A DNA stretch of 64,000 nt from Usnea hakonensis (Eukaryota > Ascomycota > Lecanoromycetes > Lecanorales > Parmeliaceae), in the NCBI GenBank assembly GCA_013423325.1, contig BLJB01000026.1, forward strand, positions 186,001-250,000. Reading direction: 5' to 3'. Below the pieces are notes generated by a model. The model was given only the letters and a program-made list of their open reading frames with translations, searched no databases and was not told the DNA's origin. Of this stretch, positions 1 to 8,839 are shown piece by piece; position 1 is the stretch's first letter, and each line of letters starts with the position of its first letter. The translations under genes were made by a program, and so were the position numbers.

Positions 1-1208
1 AGGGGAGTCAAATTCGACTTTGCCAGTTCCACTTTCATTCTCGAGATACGATGCCCATGAGCGCCTTTCATCCTCGAGTATTTGACGCTGGAGTTGTGTC
101 TCCCTGAGCTTCTTCTCGAGGTCATTCATCAGACTGACTCTATTCTCCAGCGCTCTTTTTTGTTCTTCAACAACTTCCACAGCCTTGTGGACACGGCGGA
201 AATGCTTTAGCTCAGCATTTTGCTCTCGATTTGTAGACTCCAGTTTCCTAATATGCGATACTTGTTCAGATAGCTCCCTTTTGATGACGGCTAAAGTATC
301 TGCATCGCCAGTCTGCGCTTTAAGCCTTAGGATTTCGCTCTCAAGCTGTCCAGTCTCAGCTTCTCGCTGCGAGAGCCTCTCTTGTGTAGTGTTCAGAGCC
401 AAGTCCTTGTTCGCCAAAGCATCTCGTAGATCGCTAAGTGTCTTTTGCAAAGTCGAATGCTTGGACTCGATTTCTTGCAATTGATGCTTGTGCTGGCGAC
501 CCAAACCCTCGAACTCTGTCTGCACCTCCTCGTATTCTTCCTTCGCCGCACGACTTTCTTCCTGTGCCGTCCGCAGTCTCTTCTCGAGCACGTTCTGCTG
601 ATTGATCGCTTGGTCTTGCAAATCCTTCAGCTCGCGCTTCAATGCATCGTATTTATGGCTTGGCACATGTCTACTGCTCTCCTCTGCCTGTAGAGTAACT
701 CCTCGTTTAGCATTTATGGTATTCCACTTGGAACGTAAGAAACCAGACCTACCTGTGCCTTTCTGAAAATCTCCTCAGTCTTGACCTGTACATCTCTCAG
801 TTCCTTGTCATGTCTCAGCTTCGACAGCTCCCTCTCCTGCTTGAATGAATTTAGCTCATACTGCAGCGTCTTGACCTGCGCTCTCAGATCCTCGTTCCCG
901 ATATCTGGCTTGGCGGCCTGTGATTGTCTAAAGCTCTGCCCCAATGGCTCGCGCTGCCCAGACACGGAGGGCGTAATCACGGAGTTGCCGGCCAAGAAAT
1001 CGTACGTTGGTTGGGTATTAGCGATACGATTTTGGGTAATCTGAGGATGTTTGTCAGCGATACGAAGAAGATCAGTAGAAAACAATACCCTCGAATTCGC
1101 CATAGGAATACCCGTTTGAGCAGCCCCTGTGCTCGGTCTCCTTGATCCCGACTGTTCAAATGCTTGATTGCTGCTGCGCCGAGCTTGGCGGGAGGGTGGA
1201 GAGCTCAT
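1..1208 (-). CDS. MAD1: Spindle assembly checkpoint protein Mad1, N-terminal part (runs off left edge)
   Basis: Mad1 is the coiled-coil scaffold that holds Mad2 at unattached kinetochores and nuclear pores. Two exons are visible, 1208-753 and 687-1, joined in frame across a GT-AG intron (752-688), giving 381 residues before the window edge. Residues 1 to about 100 are Ser/Arg-rich and look disordered, and from about residue 105 the protein is a long heptad-rich coiled coil. The identification rests on this layout plus a stretch LMNDLEKKLRETQLQRQ followed by a W-x-S-Y-L motif and an F-D-S-P motif at the edge, which I recognise from fungal Mad1. The C-terminal Mad2-binding and RLK regions lie outside the window. 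The start at 1208 is the first in-frame Met. The gene diverges from the zinc-cluster gene to its right. Another long coiled-coil protein is the main alternative. Confidence 0.75.
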
Positions 1209-1577
1209 CTCTGAAGCTCAGCGTCGGTCTGGACGCGAATTTGAGCCACTCTATGCTCACCGTGCAACAACAATGAAAGCTAAGATCTAAGAAAGAGACG
1301 CGCTGCAAATCTGCATCGCGCTAATCCTAAAGCATCTAGATGTCTTCAAGGTGCTTTTCACTATGCGAGCTCGTTACTCGGTATATAAATACGTAAAGTA
1401 TCAATCCCTGAGATTGAGCGTTCTATGACACCCGCTCCCACGTGACTACGTGCCGATGTCGAGGCTTGGCAAGAATTTGGTGCCGTCTGATATTCCTTTC
1501 CTCCCGTCTCTTAGATACCTTCTTCAAGGCGCCTTTCGTACTGCCACGGAGATCGGGAGGCATGCCAACAACTAGGT
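1209..1577. promoter_or_regulatory. Intergenic region between divergent MAD1 and Zn2Cys6 gene
   Basis: The two genes point away from each other, so both promoters must lie in these 369 bases. I see no gene or recognised motif. A 12-codon upstream ORF starts at ATG 1562 and overlaps the Zn2Cys6 start at 1578 in another frame, which could lower translation of that gene. Confidence 0.5.
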
Positions 1578-3356
1578 ATGGTTGGCACCCGCACAAGTAA
1601 TCGCTGCGATAATTGTCGTAAACGAAAAAAGAAGGCACGTCTCCAAGCACCTTTAGAGAATCTTTCACATATCCAACGACTTCTCGTATATTCAAAACCA
1701 AATTTGCTAAAATATCAGCCAATGTAGTGCGGTGAGCAGAAGCCATCGTGCTCGGAATGCCTTCGGGCAGGATGGAGTTGCCCGGGCTACATGACAACCT
1801 GGAAGTTTGTGGACGAGGCTCCTCGACTGGCGGAACATTATTCTAAACGACGATATGTTTACGATGACATCGATCAGAGTCTACAGGAGGATAGTGCGAG
1901 TTTTGATGGTGCAGTAGAGGTGTGGAAGATCTCCAATTCTACCCACGTCTCGACGAACAGCACCAATAGACAGGGCGCTGCGCTGGAGGTACCTCGACAT
2001 CTTGAGAGTAATCCTCTGGGGTCGTCACTGGTATATTGTTTAGAGAGCAAGGTGAATGGAACACTAATTCCTTTATGGCTTGTCGGCTCTTTTTTCCAAT
2101 TCGTTCCTGCTCGCATCGGACGCAGTGTGGCCCTCGACGACGCGGTATCATGTCTTTGTGGCATCTATTCCTCCCCATACAGCTTTCATGCGAGTATATA
2201 CAAGGGCTATGCCAAAGCTTTATCCTCTTTGCGCGGCTGTCTCAGCGATGACTCTCAGCGGATGAATTCCGAGACCTTGTGTGCATCGATCCTGCTTCAG
2301 ATGTGTGAGGTGAGTTTTGCACACTTAACCATTCATAAAGTAAAAATGCGGGCCAAACGACTGACCCTGTCAAGCTTGTGGTAAGTGCCGATAGAGGACA
2401 ATGGAGTAATCTTGCATATGGAACCACCGTTCTTCTGCGTTCTCGTGGTGTGCACCAATACACTAGTGCTTTCGACCACTCGATGCTAGAATCCCAGCTG
2501 AGTGTTATAGTATGTAGCACATGTGCTATCCACATCCTTCTGTGGTGCGCACAGAGTCTGACGCGTCTACTCTCTGTTATAGTTCAGTCAATCACTGAAG
2601 TCCAAAGAACATTGTTTCCTGCGATTGCCAGAATGGCAAAGCTTAATATTGCAAAGTCCAATTTGGCCTTTTCAGAACGTACAGGCTCGAGCCTTAGGCC
2701 TCCGCTCTCGACTCCTTGCTATTCTCGTCAACTCGCCAAGCTTGGTGTTAGATTTCTTGAGGATACAGGAAAATCAGATACGTCAAACGCAATGGGATGA
2801 CCAATCAGGTTCTCTAATGCACAAAGTATCTAGGATATCTAATGATTTGAAGAAATGGATCACGGCCGAAGCCGAACCACTGTTGGCACCCAGTGGCGAG
2901 GGGCGTATTCCCTCGTTGGATAGTACTTCACACGGGCCCCTGGACCTCATGGATAGCGCTCCAGGCAGGAAAGGGTGTGTGATACTACCTCACGAGGGGA
3001 TAGAGTACCCAGACATTATAGCAGGTGTCCTGGATTGTGTCGCACACACGGCACTCATCACCATGAGTAAAATCTTCCGCTTTCTGTATCATGTAAGATT
3101 ACGATCGAGTAGTCTGGCTGGACAGAGCGGGCAGCTCCCACTGGAACAATGCCAACTTCCAGAAAATCAAAAGACCATCGAACGGTACCGTCAACGTGCC
3201 ACGAAAGCTTTCGAGTTTGTTCAGGGGAAATCGGCAATAGCTGCCAAACCCCTTGATTTTGGCCTCCGACAGGTCCTTTCGCGTGATTTCAGTGAAATGG
3301 TCGATGTTCTTGACAACCAAGGATACTCTGGTTCGAGACGCAGTGGAAATAGGTGA
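1578..3356 (+). CDS. Zn2Cys6 (fungal binuclear zinc cluster) transcription factor
   Basis: Likely a nuclear DNA-binding regulator. I model four exons: 1578-1634, 1728-2309, 2375-2509 and 2583-3356 (about 515 aa). Joining exons 1 and 2 gives a complete zinc cluster, CDNCRKRKKK followed by CGEQKPSCSECLRAGWSC, with spacing CX2CX6CX6CX2CX6C. The next residues, PGY and then WKFVDEAPRLAEHYSKRRY, are typical of this regulator family, as is the middle segment with RGQWSNLAYGTT and MLESQ. Intron 1 (1635-1727) has a GC donor (AAG/GCACGT) and a TAG acceptor; introns 2 and 3 are GT-AG. The C terminus is uncertain: the frame stops at 3356, but a GTGAAT donor at 3353 and a CAG acceptor ending at 3400 would extend the protein to a stop at 3477-3479. 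The target genes cannot be told from sequence. Confidence 0.8.
1635..1727 (+). other. GC-AG intron inside the Zn2Cys6 motif
   Basis: The only join that restores the full zinc cluster in frame uses a donor AAG/GCACGT at 1635 and the acceptor TAG ending at 1727, phase 0. No nearby GT donor keeps the frame. A CTAAA branch-like sequence lies at about 1707-1711. The intron falls between the second and third cysteines of the cluster. Confidence 0.75.
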
Positions 3357-3590
3357 ATACGTGGAGATGTTGTAACGATGTATGAGACGACTGTGAGCAG
3401 ATTCGATCAAACCCCCGAGTGCAAAAGACATCTGACCGATCCTTTCATTCACGATACATTGCTTCCATCTGGAAGATAATAGAACTGACCATCCGGCTCA
3501 TCGTGGCCGTTCCTCTCATTACCATCTCCTTCGTACAACTTTCGAACGCCGCTTCTTCAAGCCAACTCCGTCCTTACAAACCTCTAAAGT

Positions 3591-4253
3591 CTACACCCTC
3601 ACCGCAAGCGCCACCAATTCCTCAAACGCCTTCCTTACAACCTCCCGCTCAGCATCCCACACCCCCCCCTCCCCCAACACGGGCACTTCCTCCCCCCTTG
3701 TCGCCCTCCCCACCACCTCCCTCGACGGAAACGTCAGCGCCGGCATCGTCTCCGCAACATTCATCCTCACGCCCTGAAGCACCTGCCTCAACTGACCCCC
3801 CGCCTTCCCGCCGCCGTGACCCCCATAGCTCACAATCATCCCCCCCTTCCCATTCCACTCCCGGAACAGGAAATCAATACAATTCTTCACCACGGCCGGA
3901 TACCCCCAATTATACTGCGGCAAAACGAAGATGAACGCAGCATGTTTCTGGATCTCGGCGCTCCAGGCGCGGGTGTGCGCGTGCGTGTAGTGCGACGGGT
4001 CGGTGATTTGGGAGGGGATGAGGGGTTCGTCGAAGAAGGGGAGGTTCCAGGCCGCGAGGTCGATGAGGTGCAGGTTGGCGGCGGCGGCAGCTGGGAGCGG
4101 TGCGTCGTTAGAGGGCAGTGAGGAAGGGGGTGTATTGTTGGTGCACCGGGTTTGAATCGTTTCCGTCACGTAGGCTGCTACCTGCGGACAGACGCGTGGC
4201 TGGCGCGAGGAACAGATGATTATGCCTATCGAAGGCGCAGCGACGGATGCCAT
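3591..4253 (-). CDS. NADPH-dependent FMN reductase (flavodoxin-like fold)
   Basis: Predicted soluble flavin reductase that uses NAD(P)H to reduce FMN or quinone-like substrates. It is a single exon of 220 aa. The N terminus has the flavin phosphate-loop signature SIGIIICSSRQPR; the middle has the family hallmark LPQYNWGYPAVVKNCIDF, followed by the Gly-rich SYGGHGGGKAGGQLRQVL. The open frame extends upstream to 4484, but the Met at 4253 starts directly before the first beta strand (MASVAAPSIGIII), which fits family members better. GC content is high and the opposite strand carries long proline-rich open frames that I take as shadows. The gene ends about 235 bases from the end of the convergent zinc-cluster gene. 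The physiological substrate is unknown; the yeast relative Lot6 is a quinone reductase. Confidence 0.85.
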   Translation of the reverse strand: MASVAAPSIGIIICSSRQPRVCPQVAAYVTETIQTRCTNNTPPSSLPSNDAPLPAAAAANLHLIDLAAWNLPFFDEPLIPSQITDPSHYTHAHTRAWSAEIQKHAAFIFVLPQYNWGYPAVVKNCIDFLFREWNGKGGMIVSYGGHGGGKAGGQLRQVLQGVRMNVAETMPALTFPSREVVGRATRGEEVPVLGEGGVWDAEREVVRKAFEELVALAVRV

Positions 4254-5441
4254 GGCGAGAGGGAGTGCGATGGAGCAGAGCAGAGCAGTGCGTAGTGATG
4301 TTATGAGAAGAGAACCTAGGGTATCAGAAGTAGGCAATTTGTGTGCAATATATAATATAAAACAATCCTGTGTGCCCCCTTTATCACTCTCTCCCTCACT
4401 CATTCGTTCTTCATCCACTTTATATACCCATCCCCTGCCCTCACCACAGCTTGCATATCTCCCCCCCAAAAAAAACAACAACAAAAAAAAATCAAAAAAA
4501 AAAGACTCAGATCAAAGACCCAAACGAGTCTCATCCTGCGCACCGGCCAATGAACATGTCCCGGGTCCCGGAGGGCCGCTAACGGGCATTTCATTTAGCG
4601 TGTCGTGGCTTTTTTCCCAGAGTGCTGTCTTCCGAAAACACCCCCCTCCCCCCAATCGGATTGCAAATCAAATAAAATAAAATAGTCATCAAGGAAGATG
4701 GATGGGAAGGGAAGGGAAGGGAAATGTTGGCAAAGAGTAAGTAAGAGGATTCAAGTTGCGGGCTGGCGAATCGGATATATCGGGTTTAATACGACGGCGT
4801 TTTGAGTAAGGTAGGTAGGTAGGGGAGTACTCCGTACAGTACACGTAATTGGTGGTATGTATGAGAAGTCTTTCCGAGGCATGGAGGAAAGGAGGGGGGG
4901 TGGACTGATTACTTCAGTGCTCTATCCCATCAAAGCAAGGAAGAAGCTGAGGCGGCATTGTTTTTGACAACTGACAGGTATCACTCGCACTCGCAAACAA
5001 GGGGGCAGCAGAAAGTTCTAGGCACCTGTGCCATTTGGTTGCATGAAGTTGTAGTAGTGTACAAAGCCAGCATCTCCTCTTCCCTTCTTCATCCTTCATG
5101 CTCCAGCGTCAACAACAAGCAACCGACGCACTCGTGAGCTTAAGAGAAAAAAAACATCTATGTGAAATCCCTGTTGGGGAGCAAGAGTAAAATGGGTTCT
5201 CAAGAAGGGAACAAGATATCCAGAGCCACCCAGGGGCACCCGTGACATGGTTTAGAAATTAGGTTGAGCAAGCACAGCATAACAAAATCATAAGACAGCC
5301 ATTGGAAAAGAAGCGAGCGTAGAAGACGAAGATCCTCGACCCTCAAATGCGCAAAAGCCTGCCCTTCTATTTTCCGCGTAGGATTTACCATCCACCCCGT
5401 CCTTTCCGTATTTACAACGCCGAGCTTAGCGTGTGTATCGT
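4254..5441. other. Gene-free stretch upstream of FMN reductase
   Basis: No gene is supported in these 1.2 kb. It holds low-complexity DNA (a C-run followed by A-rich sequence at 4461-4504, GGGAA repeats near 4705-4722, GGTAGGTAGG near 4810) and presumably the FMN reductase promoter and the 3' untranslated region of the SH3 gene. Confidence 0.5.
4461..4504. repeat. Low-complexity C/A-rich tract
   Basis: A seven-base C run is followed by A tracts interrupted by single C or TC bases. It lies about 210 bases upstream of the FMN reductase start and on the coding strand reads as a T-rich tract, common in fungal promoters. Confidence 0.7.
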
Positions 5442-7429
5442 TCATATTGCTTGTCCTGCGACAGGTTTCCTGGCCAGCGGGGTTTGGCTCGGAGTTCGGT
5501 CGGGCGAAGCCACGCTTTGAACCTGTAATGGCGCCTTCTGCACATTAGGGTTCAAGCCGCTTGGACCCGGCGGGCCATTCTTACGACCGCCGATGTCACT
5601 GGCAGAGTTACTTCGTCGCTTGCTACCTGGTGTTGGGATTTGGGCAGGGCGCTGAGGACCTCCACCGTAAGGACCAGGTGACATTGAGCGCTGTTGGCTG
5701 CCGGCGGGTTTATAAGGTCTAGGAGCTCGGCCTTGGCCGGGATGGTTTGGCGGACCACGGTTGCTGGCAGGCGACTGGGGACGTTGCTGCCCAGGGCCCA
5801 TCATTCCAAGTGGAGGACCGCGAGGGCCCGGTCCACGTGCACCTGGTGGAGGGCGAGGCTTGACGGGGCGAGCGGAAAGACACGTGCGAGGAGCGACACC
5901 TTGTTGAGAGCGGTCAAGACGGATGCAGAGTGCCTATAAATTTGTGGTTAGAAACGATGTTTCAACAGAATATTTCACTATTTTGGAGAGCTTACCCAGC
6001 CGTCATCGTACTCATGCAGGAGTCTCACCAGCTGACCAGCACGGAGAGCAAGCTCGTCATCCATAGAAGGCTTGAAGTCAAGCTGGATGCGGTGAACATT
6101 GCTTGGTGGAGAGCCATTGACCATGGCGGCTGCTGGCACTGACGACTGACTGAACTCAGAGACGGCAGGGCTTGACGCTGCGGGAGAGACTGAACGTTTG
6201 GGTGTCAGATTCAGAGGCTTTGGGGCATTGTGGCGTTCGGCGATTTGAGCGGCAGCGAGACCTCCGGCAGCTCCAGCGACTACTCCCGCGGTAACAGCAC
6301 CTGCCTCTGGAGTTGGAGTTCGGACTCGAAGAGGAGCTGGAACAGCGTCATCGTTCATTGAGCGCATAGCAAGGTCGTCGGTTTGTGGTAGGACTTCTGC
6401 GTTTTTGCCGAAAGGGTTTTCTGCGGCGTTATTCTGGATTGGCAATCCCATGTCCTTGTCAGATGATCCTTGAGATTTTCGAGGAACCTCAGCGTGGTTG
6501 CCAAATGGATTCTCCGGGTCACTGTGGTCTCTTGACGCTGCTGCTCCCAGAGCTGCACCTCCGACTGCACCTATAGCTGCAGCTGGGGCGGTACCGTTCA
6601 TGGCCTTCCCACGAGCTGCCATGTCAGGCATAAACTGAGTAATTGGCCTTAGGCTCAAACGTGGTGCAGTAGCGGTCGTCCTCGTAGAAGCCATGCTTTG
6701 CGAGCGTTTTAGTCCTTCCAAGTAGGCAGCTTTCTCGTCGTCGGCCTTTGCATAGTCGCCATTAGCATTCTTCCTTCTGCGGCGATAGCAGAAGAACAAC
6801 AGTCCCAGCAATAGCGCGACAGCTAGCAGAATACCAATTGCCAAGCCAGCCTTTGCTCCACTTGACATGCCACCCCCATTGGATGAGGAGTCAGATGCAG
6901 CGGTGGAGGATGGCTTGCTTGAGCTTGAGGTAGCCTCGATAAAGGAAGACGTTGGTGAACTTGACAGTGAAGAAGAAGACGACAGAGACGAAGATGTCGC
7001 CGAGGTAGTTGGTTGAACGATCTGCTTCTTCAGAGTACTACTAGTCGAAGATGTTGTTGAGGACGGCGAGGATGTTGACGATGTCGATGACGAGGATGTT
7101 GTCACACTCGTTGAAGTTGAGCTGGTGTCTGTATCCTCCACCTGGGCCGGGATAGGGGAAGGGCTTGGTGAAGGAGTGGGAGTAGGAGTCGGGGTAGTAG
7201 TTGTCGTAGGCGATGCCGCTTTATTATTATTGTTTGAATTGGAATTATCCGAGTTGGAGGTATCGTCAGGCGTAGCTGCAGCAGTGATGTATCCACCAAC
7301 AGGCCCGTCAAACGTCTTGGCAGCAGTCTGGTAGACATACTCCACCACTGTTCCTCCCTGGGCCTCTTGGCGCTTGTCCACCTCTTGATGATTCTGATGA
7401 TGCTGGTGACCAGCGTGATGTTGATGCAT
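5442..7429 (-). CDS. Single-pass membrane protein with C-terminal SH3 domain
   Basis: Two exons, 7429-5996 and 5933-5442 (intron 5995-5934, GT-AG), give 641 aa. Order of parts: a His-rich N terminus (1-20); a Ser/Thr/Pro-rich, Asn-containing stretch likely to be extracellular and O-glycosylated (about 55-190); a transmembrane helix at about 194-215 (AGLAIGILLAVALLLGLLFF) followed by the stop-transfer cluster CYRRRRK; a cytoplasmic linker with two NPFG motifs; an SH3 domain at about 440-497 (HRIQLDFKPSMDDELALRAG, then the LHEYDDGW motif across the intron); and a Pro/Gly-rich tail. The architecture resembles yeast Fus1 and other fungal wall-facing SH3 proteins (one TM), not Sho1 (four TM). No classical signal peptide is visible, so the helix probably acts as a signal anchor. 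A scaffold role at the cell cortex is inferred. Confidence 0.8.
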
Positions 7430-8839
7430 TATGGTTGAGCGATCTGCTTGCGCAGTGCCCTTGTATTAGATGTGGGGTATTATGGGTGGATTGACATATA
7501 TGTCTGCTGGCCCGTGAGCGCTGGGCGTGGTCTTTATGGCGCGATGACTGGCGAGTTTGACTGGTGTTTCACACTACCTGTTGCGAAGAATGTAGATACC
7601 AAAGCACAAAGTCAACAGTAATGGTTGTTGTTGATTGAACGAGTGAATCAGCCAGCTGAACGTCGATAAAAGAGGGACGACGAGGAGCGAAGACTGTGGG
7701 TAGAAGGTAGAATAGGGAATTGATTAGAGGGTAAAGAGTAAAAAGAGAAGGGAAGGGAAAATAATAATACACAAGGAGTGTCTGGGGTCAGTCATGGGCG
7801 AGATTGAGAAAAACAGTCAAGGGCGCTTGTTTAAGATTACCTGTTGGCTGTCGCGCATTGCCGAGAAATGCCAAGACATTAGTCCCGTACCCCTAACCCC
7901 ACCTCGACCAATTGTAAACAAGGATCGACTTCAGGGCCAATTTCGGGTGGACGGTCGATCAGGTACGCGAGCCAAATGCAGAAAATAGCCTTGTGCCTCG
8001 CGATCCAGGGGTTCACCACTTCAGCCGAAAATATTAAAAACTCAAATCACAGAACTCCAACATGATTCTCCGCGAAGCACACACACTTTTCATAAAGTAC
8101 TTCACTAAATCCATAAAACTCCATATCGTAAATTCGTAATCGCCTTGTCCATCTACGCAAACTCACCATTCCAATACACCCTCACACGTCACGCTCAGAA
8201 TGTCCGAATTGTTTCTTCTCATTCTGTTGTTTCACACTTGTACCACCCAATTTCCTTTTATTCCGTAACATTCGCATTTTGGCCCGTCCCTTGGCACTAC
8301 TTATCAACATCAGCGCCGCATAACACTCCCCTGTTCTCTCTCTACCCACAAGCCCGCGAGGCTGCGACCACTGTAATGCAACGAAAACCCTTATCATCTA
8401 ATACATCCCCCTACTCGTGCATTCGAGAGTAACGCTTCTGGGTACACGTAGGGGTTACAAAGAATCTGACCCACTGACCTTGCATTTCAAAGGGAACATT
8501 GCTATCTACCTCGGCCGGCTATTCTATTCGAGGTCTAGCGAATGTCTTCAGAAGGCGCCCCTTCAATCGAGGTACAAGGCCATTTTAACTCGTAAACTTG
8601 CACTGTGTAGCTAGCAAGATGTATGTCTTCGGGGGAATGCCCCAGCCAGCCTAAAGAAAGCATCCAGTTGTTGAAGGGCATGTATCTACATCCCTAATCT
8701 TAATGATAAAAACATTATGCAGACCTATGTCTTTTTCTCTAACGCAACGTCGAATTGGTATAGACAGACAAGAATCAAAGCAATGCACTCCATCCATACT
8801 AGTAGCAATCTCCCTAGACATACAAACCTCCCCTCTCCT
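7430..8839. other. Gene-free stretch between SYP1 and the SH3 gene
   Basis: About 1.4 kb with no ORF that resembles a protein. It should contain the SH3 gene promoter and leader (pyrimidine-rich on the minus strand near 7680-7770) and the 3' end of SYP1. I see no repeats or RNA genes. Confidence 0.5.

Noticed and set aside
1423..1797. 124-codon minus-strand frame over the 5' end of the zinc-cluster gene
   Set aside because: It overlaps the zinc-cluster exons and has no family resemblance; the plus-strand product is convincing.
3419..4121. Proline-rich open frames on the plus strand across the FMN reductase gene
   Set aside because: They are the antisense of a high-GC coding sequence with a clear flavodoxin-like product; their composition mirrors the other strand.
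4860..5100. Possible small gene downstream of the SH3 gene
   Set aside because: Frames are short and low-complexity; the region is better explained as untranslated and intergenic DNA.
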